Positions 42,270 through 50,536 of a stretch of 64,000 bases of DNA are shown here, in pieces (the first letter of the stretch is position 1; each line of letters begins with the position of its first letter). Position numbers and translations under genes: made by a program. Source of the stretch: Alicycliphilus sp. UBA6560 (GTDB lineage Bacteria > Pseudomonadota > Gammaproteobacteria > Burkholderiales > Burkholderiaceae_C). The stretch lies in assembly GCA_002434305.1 (NCBI GenBank), contig DJJU01000013.1, positions 62,001-126,000 of the forward strand, written 5' to 3'. A model generated the notes under the pieces. That model was not told the origin of the DNA. It made no database searches and worked only from the letters and a program-made list of their open reading frames with translations.

Positions 42270-42884
42270 TTAATTAGAGACGGCCAGCTTGATGCCGAAG
42301 CCGATAAGAAAGGTGCCTGCCGTTTTTTCCAGCACCCGGGTGATGCGGGGGCTGGCGCGCATGCGCTCGGCCAGGCGGTGCGTGAGCAGCACGACGATCA
42401 GGCAGTAGATGAAGGTCAACACGGCGATGGTGGCCGCCATGACGGCGAAAGTCAGCAAGCCCTGGTGGCGCGCCGGATCTACGAACAGCGGGAAGAAGGC
42501 CATGTAGAACACGATGGCCTTGGGATTGAGCAGCGTGATGATGGCGGCCTGCTTGAAGTAGTGCCGCGACTCCATGCGCAGGACGGGGGCGTCGCCCGGT
42601 TTGGCGGTGAACATCTTCAAGCCCATCCACGCCAGGTAGGCGGCGCCCAGCCACTGCATTGCGTGGAAGGCCGCGGGCCAGGACGCCAGCAGCGCGGCCA
42701 CGCCGGCCACGGCCGCCCACATGAGGACTTGGTCGGCGGCGATCACCCCGGCGGTGGCCTGCAGGCCGGCGCGCACGCCCCCCTTGCCGGTGGAAGTGAT
42801 GAGGGCCAGGTTGCCCGGCCCGGGGATGGCCAGGAACAGGACAATGGCGGCGACGAAGGCGCCGTAATCAGCGATGCCGAACAT
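42270..42884 (-). CDS. LysE-family amino acid exporter
   Basis: The 204-residue membrane protein has about six helices and LysE/RhtB signatures: FLAIPGPGNLALITSTGKGGVRAGLQATAGVIAADQVLMWAA near residue 18 onward, and YFKQAAIITLLNPKAIVFYMAFFPLFVDP. It would export an amino acid or derivative. It sits between rsmG and parA on the same strand, an odd passenger in the partition cluster. The start at 42884 gives the standard N-terminus. Confidence 0.91.
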   Translation of the reverse strand: MFGIADYGAFVAAIVLFLAIPGPGNLALITSTGKGGVRAGLQATAGVIAADQVLMWAAVAGVAALLASWPAAFHAMQWLGAAYLAWMGLKMFTAKPGDAPVLRMESRHYFKQAAIITLLNPKAIVFYMAFFPLFVDPARHQGLLTFAVMAATIAVLTFIYCLIVVLLTHRLAERMRASPRITRVLEKTAGTFLIGFGIKLAVSN

Positions 42885-42932
42885 GGTGACCAGCCTCAGA
42901 GGACAAGCTGGCAAGTGTACGCGGGCGGCCGC

Positions 42933-43604
42933 TCAGGCGGGCCGCATCCAGACGATGCAGCGCTCGGCATCCAGTCCGGGTACGGCGATTTGTTCCACGT
43001 GAAACACCTGCACGTCGGCGCCCAGCGCGGCCATCTCGTACTGTGGATACTTGCCCTTCATGGCCAGCCACGCGCCGTCCGCACGAATGGCCGCGCGGGA
43101 CCACTGGGTGAAGTCCGCCAGCGAGGCAAAGGCGCGGCAGCTGACTACGTCGTAAGGACCATCCAGCGTCTCTACCCGGGCATGCAGGCCCTGCAGGTTG
43201 GGCAGGCGGAGGGTGGCCGCCGCCTGCTGGATGAAGGCAGCCTTCTTGGCCACCGTATCCACACAGTGCACCTGTAGCCGCGGGCAGCAGATGGCAAACA
43301 CCACGCCGGGCAGGCCGCCGCCGGAACCTACGTCCAGCAACCGCGCACCCGCGCCCTGCCCTGCCAATGAGCCCAAGTGCCGGCGAAGGGGAGCGACGGC
43401 CGCCAGACTGTCCAGCAGATGGTGGGTCAGCATCTCCTGCGGGTCGCGCACGGCCGTCAGGTTGTAGACCTTGTTCCACTTCTGCAGCAGCTGCAGGAAG
43501 TCCAGCAGCTGCTGGCGCTGCACATCGGAAAGTTCCAGGCCCAGCGCCTGTGCGCCTTCGCGCAGGCCCTTGGCCAAACTCTCCAAACCCGTCAGGCCGC
43601 TCAT
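42933..43604 (-). CDS. rsmG: 16S rRNA (guanine527-N7)-methyltransferase RsmG
   Basis: The 223-residue enzyme has WNKVYNLTAVRDPQEMLTHHLLDSLA near residues 43-68, the SAM motif LLDVGSGGGLPGVVFAI near 89, and DVVSCRAFASLADFTQW. It methylates N7 of G527 in 16S rRNA. Its start overlaps the mnmG stop by four bases. A parS site (42991-43006) lies inside the 3' part and encodes FHVEQ. Confidence 0.97.
   Translation of the reverse strand: MSGLTGLESLAKGLREGAQALGLELSDVQRQQLLDFLQLLQKWNKVYNLTAVRDPQEMLTHHLLDSLAAVAPLRRHLGSLAGQGAGARLLDVGSGGGLPGVVFAICCPRLQVHCVDTVAKKAAFIQQAAATLRLPNLQGLHARVETLDGPYDVVSCRAFASLADFTQWSRAAIRADGAWLAMKGKYPQYEMAALGADVQVFHVEQIAVPGLDAERCIVWMRPA
42991..43006. promoter_or_regulatory. parS site 1 (inside rsmG)
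   Basis: TGTTCCACGTGAAACA matches the conserved bacterial parS consensus over all 16 positions (TGTTNCACGTGAAACA). It is the nearest site to parA (0.75 kb). Confidence 0.93.
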
Positions 43605-45565
43605 GCCGCGCTCTCCGCCTCGGCAGCAGCAAAACCCTTGAAGCCGCCCTTCTTCAAGTGAACCAGCAGCAGCGAAATGGCCGCCGGCGTGACGCCCGAG
43701 ATGCGCGATGCCTGGCCCAGCGTCTCCGGCCGATGCTTTTGCAGCTTTTGCCGCACCTCGATGGACAGGGCCGCCACCTGCATGTAGTCCAGCTCCGGGG
43801 GCAGGCGCAGCTTTTCGTAATGGGCAGCGCGCTGCACTTCTTCCTTTTGCCGGTCGATGTAGCCCGAATACTTGGCGGCGATCTGCACCTGCTCCACCAC
43901 ACTGTCGGCCAACTCACCCAGTGTTTCACGTGAAACGTTGGCGCTGGCATGCCTGCCGTCGTCCAGCGTCATCAGGCTGGCGTAGTCCACATCCGGGCGG
44001 CGCAGCAGGTCGAACAGGTTGTATTCGTGCTCGATGGCCTTGCCCAGCACGCGCAGACTCTCCTCGGCGGGCAGGTTGCGCGGATTGACCCAGGTAGCCT
44101 TCAGGCGCTGCGTCTCAGCCGCCACGGCGTCGCGCTTGCGGCTGAACAGCTCCCAGCGAGCGTCATCCACCAGTCCCAGACGGCGGCCGATCTCCGTCAG
44201 ACGCATGTCGGCGTTGTCCTCGCGCAGCTGCAGACGGAACTCCGCACGGCTGGTGAACATACGGTACGGCTCCGTCACGCCGCGGGTCACCAAGTCATCC
44301 ACCAGCACGCCCAAATAAGCCTCGTCGCGCGCCGGCAGCCAGGGCGATTCGCCATGGCACTGCAGGGCGGCATTCAGGCCGGCGAACAGGCCCTGGGCGG
44401 CGGCCTCTTCATAGCCCGTCGTGCCGTTGATCTGGCCGGCAAAGAACAGGCCCTGGATCTGCCTCGTCTCGAAGCTGCTCTTGAGCGAGCGCGGGTCGAA
44501 ATAGTCGTACTCGATGGCGTAGCCCGGGCGCAGGATGTGGGCGCTCTCCAGCCCGCGCATGCTGCGCACCAACGCCAGCTGGATATCGAACGGCAGGCTG
44601 GTGGAGATGCCGTTGGGGTAGTACTCGTGCGTGGTCAGGCCCTCGGGCTCCAGGAAGATCTGGTGGCTTTCCTTGTCGGCAAAGCGGTTGATCTTGTCCT
44701 CCACGCTGGGGCAGTAGCGCGGCCCCACCCCTTCGATCTTGCCGGTGAACATGGGACTGCGGTCAAAGCCCGAGCGGATGATCTCGTGCGTGCGCGCGTT
44801 GGTGTGCGTGATCCAGCACGGCACTTGGCGCGGGTGCATGGCGCGCGAGCCCATGAAGCTGAACACCGGCACCTCGCCCTCATTCACGCCGCCTGGCATG
44901 CCGTCGCCGGGCTGCTGCTCGCAGGCCGAAAAGTCGATGCTGCGCCCGTCGATGCGCGGCGGCGTGCCGGTCTTCAGCCGGCCCTGGGGCAGGCGCAGCT
45001 CCTTGAGCCGGGCCGACAGCGTGACGGCCGGCGGGTCGCCGGCGCGGCCGGCGGCGTAGTTGTCCAGGCCGACATGGATGCGCCCGTCCAGGAAGGTGCC
45101 GGCCGTCAGCACCACCGCGCGGGCGCGGAACTTCAACCCGATCTGCGTGACGGCGCCGACCACGCGGTCGCCCTCCACCATCAGGTCGTCCACCGCCTGT
45201 TGGAACAAACTCAGGTTGGGCTGGTTCTCCAGCATGCGGCGGATGGCGGCCTTGTACAGCACCCGGTCGGCCTGGGCGCGGGTGGCGCGCACGGCCGGGC
45301 CCTTGCTGCTGTTGAGGATACGGAACTGGATGCCCGCCTCGTCGGTCGCCAGCGCCATGGCCCCGCCCAGCGCGTCCACCTCTTTCACCAGGTGGCCCTT
45401 GCCGATGCCGCCGATGCTGGGGTTGCAGCTCATCTGTCCCAGCGTCTCGATGTTGTGGGTCAGCAGCACGGTCTGGCAGCCCATGCGCGCGGCGGCGAGG
45501 GCGGCCTCGGTGCCGGCGTGGCCGCCGCCGACGACGATGACGTCAAATTCCTGGGGATACAGCAT
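43601..45565 (-). CDS. mnmG: tRNA uridine-5-carboxymethylaminomethyl modification enzyme MnmG (GidA)
   Basis: The 654-residue FAD protein works with MnmE to modify the wobble uridine of several tRNAs. It has the N-terminal FAD site FDVIVVGGGHAGTEAALAAARMG, SCNPSIGGIGKGHLVKEVDALGG, AVVLTAGTFLDGRIHVG, and the C-terminal YSGYIDRQKEEVQRAAHYEKLRLP and RISGVTPAAISLLLVHLKK. The start MLYPQEFDV at 45565 gives the family length; the frame is open further but non-homologous. It is the first gene of the leftward mnmG-rsmG-LysE-parA run. A parS site lies within it. Confidence 0.97.
   Translation of the reverse strand: MLYPQEFDVIVVGGGHAGTEAALAAARMGCQTVLLTHNIETLGQMSCNPSIGGIGKGHLVKEVDALGGAMALATDEAGIQFRILNSSKGPAVRATRAQADRVLYKAAIRRMLENQPNLSLFQQAVDDLMVEGDRVVGAVTQIGLKFRARAVVLTAGTFLDGRIHVGLDNYAAGRAGDPPAVTLSARLKELRLPQGRLKTGTPPRIDGRSIDFSACEQQPGDGMPGGVNEGEVPVFSFMGSRAMHPRQVPCWITHTNARTHEIIRSGFDRSPMFTGKIEGVGPRYCPSVEDKINRFADKESHQIFLEPEGLTTHEYYPNGISTSLPFDIQLALVRSMRGLESAHILRPGYAIEYDYFDPRSLKSSFETRQIQGLFFAGQINGTTGYEEAAAQGLFAGLNAALQCHGESPWLPARDEAYLGVLVDDLVTRGVTEPYRMFTSRAEFRLQLREDNADMRLTEIGRRLGLVDDARWELFSRKRDAVAAETQRLKATWVNPRNLPAEESLRVLGKAIEHEYNLFDLLRRPDVDYASLMTLDDGRHASANVSRETLGELADSVVEQVQIAAKYSGYIDRQKEEVQRAAHYEKLRLPPELDYMQVAALSIEVRQKLQKHRPETLGQASRISGVTPAAISLLLVHLKKGGFKGFAAAEAESAA
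43922..43937. promoter_or_regulatory. parS site 2 (inside mnmG)
   Basis: TGTTTCACGTGAAACG contains the complete 14-base core GTTTCACGTGAAAC; only the last outer base differs from the 16-base consensus. In mnmG it encodes NVSRET. Confidence 0.92.
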
Positions 45566-45668
45566 GGGCAGGCAAGAAGGAGCGTAGGAGCCGGCAAATG
45601 CCGGGAAAACCCGCGATTTTCCCACCTTTAGAGAAAAACCGTGCACGGTGATGGCTTGGCTGCCGGCC

Positions 45669-45684
45669 TGTTTCACGTGGAACA
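45669..45684. promoter_or_regulatory. parS site 3 (intergenic, upstream of mnmG)
   Basis: TGTTTCACGTGGAACA is a full 16-base parS. It lies in the 165-bp divergent gap between mnmG and the FMN reductase gene, 103 bp before the mnmG start. Confidence 0.93.
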
Positions 45685-45730
45685 ACGCACCGCAGGAATC
45701 CTGCCCGGTCCCTGTGCTCCAATTCCCACC

Positions 45731-46315
45731 ATGAAACTCCTCGTCTTCGCGGGCAGCACCCGCCAGCAATCCTTCAACCGCCGCTTGGCCGCCGTGGCCG
45801 CAGATATCGCGCGCGAACTCGGCGCACAGGCCACGCTGCTGGAGTTGGCCGACTACGACATCCCCATGTACCACGCCGAGCTGGAGGCGCGCGGCACCCC
45901 GCCCGACGTGATCCGCCTGAAGGAGGCCATGGACGCGCACCCGGCCTGGATCATCTGCTCGCCCGAATACAACGGCAGCTACACCGGCCTGCTCAAGAAC
46001 ACCATCGACTGGGCCTCCAGCCCCGTCGCCGGGCATCCCGTGTGGGCCGACGGCTCGCGGCCCTTCGGCGGAAAGGTGGTGGGCATGCTCAGCGCATCCA
46101 ACGGTCTGCTGGGCGGCCTGCGCTCGCAAAGCCACCTGGCGCCGCTGCTCATCAACCTGGGCTGCTGGCTGGCGCCGCGCCACCACGCCCTGGGCCAGGC
46201 CGCCAGCGCCTTTGGCGACGACGGCCGTTTGCTGGATGCCGGCCAACAGGCCCGCGTGCAGGCCGTGGTGCAGCAGGTGCTGTGGGCCGCCGAGCGGCTG
46301 CAGCAAGCCGACTGA
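45731..46315 (+). CDS. NAD(P)H-dependent FMN reductase
   Basis: The 194-residue flavodoxin-like protein has the FMN phosphate loop AGSTRQQSFNRRLA at residues 6-19, the motif SPEYNGSYTGLLKNTIDWAS near 77-96, and GGKVVGMLSASNGLLGGLRSQSHL. These are typical of the NADPH-dependent FMN/quinone/chromate reductase family. The start at 45731 is chosen because an upstream in-frame ATG (45641) would read through the parS site. It is divergent from mnmG. Confidence 0.92.
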   Translation: MKLLVFAGSTRQQSFNRRLAAVAADIARELGAQATLLELADYDIPMYHAELEARGTPPDVIRLKEAMDAHPAWIICSPEYNGSYTGLLKNTIDWASSPVAGHPVWADGSRPFGGKVVGMLSASNGLLGGLRSQSHLAPLLINLGCWLAPRHHALGQAASAFGDDGRLLDAGQQARVQAVVQQVLWAAERLQQAD

Positions 46316-46324
46316 AATCACAGT

Positions 46325-46380
46325 CAAATCCGCCTCAAACGCTTTCCGCACAAGCGCTGACAGCTATCAATTACATAGTG
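46325..46380 (-). repeat. Dispersed repeat A, copy 12
   Basis: On the minus strand: CACTATGTAATTGATAGCTG, TCAGCGCTTGTGCGGAAAGC, GTTTGAGGCGGATTTG. It fills the gap between the FMN reductase and the cysteine-cluster gene; the likely GTG start of the latter is its last three bases. Confidence 0.8.
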
Positions 46381-46677
46381 AGTGAGTCCATAGATTGCCG
46401 CCCCGGCTGCGGCGCCTGCTGCATCGCGCCGTCCATCAGCTCGCCCATCCCCGGCATGCCGCGGGGCAAGCCGGCCGGCGTGCGCTGCGTGCAGCTGGAC
46501 GATCATGATCGCTGCCTTGTGTTCGGCCAGCCCACGCGCCCGGCGGTGTGCGCATCGCTACGGCCTCATCCCGGCCTGTGCCGCGCCAGCCGCGCCGAGG
46601 CGCTAGCGCACATCGCCTGGATGGAGCGCGCCACCGCCCCGCAGCAGCAGCGGCCGGGGTCCAAAGACCCTGGCTGA
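46378..46677 (+). CDS. YkgJ-family cysteine cluster protein (putative metal-binding)
   Basis: The protein is about 99 residues with a compact cysteine cluster: CRPGCGACCIAP near residues 7-18, then RCVQLDDHDRCLVFGQPTRPAVCASLRPHPGLC. This pattern matches the YkgJ/Fe-S-type zinc- or iron-chelating family. The best start is the GTG at 46378, at the edge of repeat A. There is no ATG between the repeat and the first Cys. No ribosome site of normal strength is evident. Function unknown. Confidence 0.8.
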   Translation: MSESIDCRPGCGACCIAPSISSPIPGMPRGKPAGVRCVQLDDHDRCLVFGQPTRPAVCASLRPHPGLCRASRAEALAHIAWMERATAPQQQRPGSKDPG

Positions 46678-46765
46678 CAGACGTCTTGCCGAGCCCCTAG
46701 CATGTGCCTTGCGCTTGTCTTCACCACCCAACAACCGCGCAAAGAATGAAGAAAGGACGGTTCCC

Positions 46766-47374
46766 ATGAAGCTGTACTACTCCCCCGGCGCCTGCTCGCT
46801 GTCGCCGCACATCGTGCTGCACGAGGCCGGGCTGGCCTACACGCCCGTGCTGGCCAGCACCAAGAGCCACAAGCTGCAGGATGGCACGGACTTCTATTCC
46901 ATCAACCCGCTGGGCTACGTGCCCATGCTGGAGCTGGACGACGGCACCCGCCTGCGCGAAGGCCCGGCCATCGTGCAATACCTGGCCGACCAGGCACCGC
47001 ACAAGAACCTGGCGCCCGCCCATGGCACGCTGGCGCGCTACCGCCTGCAGGAGTGGCTGAACTTCATCGGCACCGAAGTGCACAAGGGCTTCACGCCGCT
47101 GTTCAAGCCCAACACGCCCGAGGCCTACAAGCCGATCGCCCGCGAGGGCCTGCTGTCCCGCCTCAGCTGGGTGGATGGCGAGCTGGCCGGCAAGGACTAC
47201 CTGATGGGCGAGCACTTCAGCGTGGCCGACGCCTACCTGTTTGCCGTGACCGGCTGGGCGCCGCACGTCGGGCTGGACATCTCCCACCTCAAGCACATCG
47301 CCGCCTGGCGCGAGCGCGTCGCCGCCCGTCCGGCCGTGCAGGCCGCGCTGAAAGCCGAAGGCCTGCTGAAATAA
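46766..47374 (+). CDS. Glutathione S-transferase (GstA type, beta class)
   Basis: The 202-residue protein has the beta-class N-terminus MKLYYSPGACSLSPHIVLHEAGL with the characteristic Cys10. VPMLELDDGTRLREGPAIVQYLAD follows, where EGPAI binds the gamma-glutamyl part of glutathione, and the C-terminal motif is FSVADAYLFAV. The ATG at 46766 follows GAAAGGACGG. It stands between two unlinked oxidoreductase genes and probably detoxifies electrophiles. Confidence 0.94.
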   Translation: MKLYYSPGACSLSPHIVLHEAGLAYTPVLASTKSHKLQDGTDFYSINPLGYVPMLELDDGTRLREGPAIVQYLADQAPHKNLAPAHGTLARYRLQEWLNFIGTEVHKGFTPLFKPNTPEAYKPIAREGLLSRLSWVDGELAGKDYLMGEHFSVADAYLFAVTGWAPHVGLDISHLKHIAAWRERVAARPAVQAALKAEGLLK

Positions 47375-47528
47375 GAACCGCCCCTGTGGCGCCAGGCGCC
47401 CTCCCCTTCTTCTTCAGGAAGGGGACGCCGCGCACGGCCGGGCAAAGCCCGTTCCGTGGCGTCTGTCGGCATGGCCTGCTCCGCAGCCTTGTGAGCGGCC
47501 AGCATTGCTTCAAAAAAGAATTTTTCTC

Positions 47529-48650
47529 ATGACCACCCTGTTCGACCCCCTGCAAGCCGGCGCGCTGCGTCTGGCCAACCGCATTGCCATGGCCCCGCTG
47601 ACGCGCAACCGCGCGCCCCAGGCCACGCCCGGCGAGATGAACGTCACCTACTACCGCCAGCGCGCCAGCGCCGGCCTGATCGTCTCCGAGGGCACGGCCA
47701 TCAGCCACCAGGCCCAGGGCTATGCCGACGTGCCCGGCCTGTATGGCAGCGAGCAGCTGGACGGCTGGAAGCGCGTGACCGACGCAGTGCACGAGGCCGG
47801 CGGCACCATCGTCTGCCAGCTGTGGCATGTGGGCCGCGTGTCGCACGACAGCCTGCAGCCGGAAGGCGGCGCGCCCGTGGCGCCCTCCGCCGTCACGGCG
47901 CACAGCAAGACCTATCTGATCGACCAGGCCAGCGGCAAGGGCGGCTTTCAGCCCACCTCGGCGCCGCGCGCGCTGCAGGCCGAGGAGCTGCCCGGCATCG
48001 TCCACACCTTCGCCGCCGCAGCGCGCAACGCGGTGCAGACGGCGGGCTTTGATGGCGTGGAGATCCACGGCGCCAACGGCTACCTGCTGGACCAGTTCCT
48101 GAAGACCGGCGCCAACCAGCGCACGGACGATTACGGCGGCAGCATCGAAAACCGCGCGCGGCTGATGCTGGAAGTGACCCGTGCCGTGGCCGACGCCGTG
48201 GGCGCCGACCGCACCGGCCTGCGCCTGTCGCCCGTCACCCCGGCCAACGACATCGTGGACGCCGACCCGCAGCCCCTGTACGAGTACCTGGCGCGCCAGC
48301 TGGCGCCGCTGGGCCTGGCCTTCATCCACGTCATCGAGGGCTCCACCGGCGGCCCGCGCGAGGTGGAGGGCCGCCCCTTCGACTACGACGCTTTCAAGGC
48401 CGCCTACCGCAGCGCCGGCGGCCAGGGCGCGTGGATCGTCAACAACGGCTACGACGGCGAAATGGCTGCCCAGGCCGTGGCCAGCGGCCGGGCGGACGCC
48501 GTGGCCTTCGGCCGCGCCTTCATCTCAAACCCCGACCTGGTGGAGCGCCTGCGCACCGGCGCGCCTTTGAACGAATCGGACCGCGCGACCTTCTACGGCG
48601 GCGGCGAGCACGGCTACACCGATTACCCTGCCCTGAACGGCCAGGGCTGA
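47529..48650 (+). CDS. Old yellow enzyme family ene-reductase (NemA/XenB-like)
   Basis: The 373-residue FMN-dependent protein has the OYE features APLTRNRA near residues 20-27, QLWHVGRVSH, FDGVEIHGANGYLLDQFLKTGANQRTDDYGGSIENRARL near 170-210, and the FMN-binding end GRADAVAFGRAFISNPDLVERL. It reduces activated alkenes or nitro compounds with NAD(P)H. The ATG at 47529 starts the standard MTTLFDPLQAG N-terminus. A terminator follows. Neighbouring GST and FMN reductase genes suggest an electrophile-detoxifying neighbourhood, though they are not one operon. Confidence 0.94.
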   Translation: MTTLFDPLQAGALRLANRIAMAPLTRNRAPQATPGEMNVTYYRQRASAGLIVSEGTAISHQAQGYADVPGLYGSEQLDGWKRVTDAVHEAGGTIVCQLWHVGRVSHDSLQPEGGAPVAPSAVTAHSKTYLIDQASGKGGFQPTSAPRALQAEELPGIVHTFAAAARNAVQTAGFDGVEIHGANGYLLDQFLKTGANQRTDDYGGSIENRARLMLEVTRAVADAVGADRTGLRLSPVTPANDIVDADPQPLYEYLARQLAPLGLAFIHVIEGSTGGPREVEGRPFDYDAFKAAYRSAGGQGAWIVNNGYDGEMAAQAVASGRADAVAFGRAFISNPDLVERLRTGAPLNESDRATFYGGGEHGYTDYPALNGQG

Positions 48651-48656
48651 AACAGC

Positions 48657-48684
48657 AAGGGGCGCCGCGGCGCCCCTTTTTTGT
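48657..48684 (+). terminator. Rho-independent terminator after the ene-reductase gene
   Basis: GGGGCGCC-GC-GGCGCCCC (8-bp arms, 2-nt centre) followed by six T, seven bases after the stop codon. Confidence 0.9.
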
Positions 48685-48747
48685 TTTCAAGCCAAATCGG
48701 CCTCCAGCGCTCGTCGTACAAGCGCCAGCAGCTACTGAATCAATAGC
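48685..48747 (-). repeat. Dispersed repeat A, copy 13
   Basis: On the minus strand: CTATTGATTCAGTAGCTGCT, GGCGCTTGTACGACGAGCGC, TGGAGGCCGATTTGGCTTG. It starts three bases after the chemoreceptor stop, in the same orientation. Confidence 0.85.
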
Positions 48748-48750
48748 GCA

Positions 48751-50421
48751 TCAGCCTTGCAGCCGCAGCGCCCCCGGCTGGGCCTGCAGGGCCGGCGAAG
48801 GCGCCGGCGCGGCGGTGGCAGCTGCGGCTGCCATGTGCAGGCCGGCGTGCTCGCCCTCGTCGGCCAGGCGGAACTGCTGCACCACCAGCGACAGCCGCGC
48901 CGCCTGCTCGCGCAGGGATTCGGCGGCGGCGGCGCTCTCCTCCACCAGCGCGGCGTTTTGCTGCGTCATGCGGTCGATCTCGCCCACGGCGCCGTTGACC
49001 TCGCCGATGCCGGCGGACTGCTCGGCGGCGGCGGAGTTGATCTCGCCGATGATGTCCGTCACGCGCTGCACGCTGCCCACGATCTCCTGCATGGCGCGGC
49101 CGGCGTCTTCCACCTGGCGCACACCGCCGTCCACGGCGGCCACGCTGGTGCCGATCAGCTGCTTGATCTCGCTGGCCGCGGCGGCGCTGCGCTGGGCCAG
49201 GCTGCGCACCTCGCCGGCCACCACGGCAAAGCCCCGGCCCTGCTCGCCGGCGCGCGCGGCTTCCACGGCCGCGTTCAGCGCCAGGATGTTGGTCTGGAAG
49301 GCGATGGAGTCGATCAGCCCGATGATGTCGCCGATCTTGCGGCTGGAGCTGGCGATGCCGTGCATGCTGGTCACCGCCTGGGCCACGATGTCGCCGCCGC
49401 GCGTGGCGGTGCCCGAGGCCGAGGTGACCAGCTGGTTGGCCACCTGCGAGGACGAGGCCGTCTGCTGCACCGTGGCCGTCAGCTGCGACAGCGAGGCCAC
49501 CGCCTCCTGGGCGTTGCTGGCCGTCTGCTCGGTGCGGGCGGACAGGTCCTGGTTGCCGGTGGCGATCTGCTGGCTGGCGGTGGCGATGCTGCCGCTGGCG
49601 TCGCGCACCTGCGAGACCAGGCCGGACAGGCCCTGCTGCATCTCCACCAGGGTGCGCTGCAGGTCGGCCGCCTCGTCGCGGCCCTGCACCTGCACGTGCT
49701 GCGACAGATCGCCCCCGGCGATGGCCTGCGCCATGGAGCGCGCCGCCTCCAGCGGGCGGCAGATGGAGACCATGTTCAGCAGCGTCAGCGGCACGACCAC
49801 CACCACGGCGACGATCACCGCCAGGATGAACAGCCACTTGGTCTGTTCGGCGATGCGGTTCTGGCCGGCAATGGCCTCCTGCACGTCGATGGCCAGCGCC
49901 TTCTCCAGCTGCTGGACCTGGGCGTTGGCGTTGGCGAACTGCTCCACGGCGCGCTCGCTCATGCGATTGGCAATGGTGGCGGTGTCGTAGCCGCCGTCTT
50001 CCAGCTGGCGCGCCACGCCCTGAAACAGCTTGCGATAGGCCTGCAGGTATTCACCCGCCTGGGCGGCCTGCGCGCGATCGTCCTCGGACAGCACGCGGGC
50101 GAACTCCTGCGTCAGGCGCTCGGCGCCGTCCAGCGCACCCTCCCACTGCGTTTTGGACATGCGCACCTGGTCGGGCTTTTCGTAGTTGATGATCATGTCC
50201 TTCTCGTACTGGCGCACCTGGCCCAGGTCGCCGCGCAGCTGGCCCAGCAGCGCCACGGCAGCGTGCGACTGGTCGATGAAGGCCTGGCTTTGCGCGTGAA
50301 TGCGCAGCATGCCCATCATCCCTGCGCTGCCGAGCAGCGCCAGCAACAGCATCACCACGGCAATGGCGCCGATCATGCGGGTACGGATCGTAAAGGCCCG
50401 CATCAGTGCGTAGAAGTTCAT
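48751..50421 (-). CDS. Methyl-accepting chemotaxis protein
   Basis: The 556-residue inner-membrane receptor has TM1 at about residues 14-37, a four-helix-bundle sensor (about 38-190; QSHAAVALLGQLRGDLGQVRQYEKDMIINY), TM2 near 194-217, a HAMP domain (about 215-268) and a cytoplasmic signalling hairpin. The conserved tip is IIGLIDSIAFQTNILALNAAVEAARAGEQGRGFAVVAGEVRSLAQRSA. The C-terminus is Ala/Pro-rich without a CheR-binding NWETF-like pentapeptide. The ligand is unknown. The gene is monocistronic, with no che genes nearby. Confidence 0.94.
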   Translation of the reverse strand: MNFYALMRAFTIRTRMIGAIAVVMLLLALLGSAGMMGMLRIHAQSQAFIDQSHAAVALLGQLRGDLGQVRQYEKDMIINYEKPDQVRMSKTQWEGALDGAERLTQEFARVLSEDDRAQAAQAGEYLQAYRKLFQGVARQLEDGGYDTATIANRMSERAVEQFANANAQVQQLEKALAIDVQEAIAGQNRIAEQTKWLFILAVIVAVVVVVPLTLLNMVSICRPLEAARSMAQAIAGGDLSQHVQVQGRDEAADLQRTLVEMQQGLSGLVSQVRDASGSIATASQQIATGNQDLSARTEQTASNAQEAVASLSQLTATVQQTASSSQVANQLVTSASGTATRGGDIVAQAVTSMHGIASSSRKIGDIIGLIDSIAFQTNILALNAAVEAARAGEQGRGFAVVAGEVRSLAQRSAAAASEIKQLIGTSVAAVDGGVRQVEDAGRAMQEIVGSVQRVTDIIGEINSAAAEQSAGIGEVNGAVGEIDRMTQQNAALVEESAAAAESLREQAARLSLVVQQFRLADEGEHAGLHMAAAAATAAPAPSPALQAQPGALRLQG

Positions 50422-50479
50422 GTCCCTGTCTCTCAGGGCGCCCCATACCGCGGGGTGCGGGAAGCAGGACGCCGTTTAA

Positions 50480-50500
50480 CTTGCAACAAAAAGTTGCAGT
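50480..50500. repeat. Small inverted repeat upstream of the chemoreceptor gene
   Basis: TGCAAC-AAAAA-GTTGCA (50482-50498) lies in the 115-bp gap between the end of copA and the start of the chemoreceptor gene, both leftward. It could be an operator or a weak stem-loop at the 3' end of copA; it has no proper T-tract. Confidence 0.4.
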
Positions 50501-50536
50501 GTACGGGAACCTACCAAGTGCGCGTGTGCAAATTTC

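Noticed and set aside
47375..47480. A possible fourth repeat B copy or terminator after the GST gene (CCCCTTC...GAAGGGG stem)
   Set aside because: The stem and the GACGCCGC block recall repeat B, but the diagnostic GAGCGGC/GCCGCT part is missing and no T-tract follows the stem.
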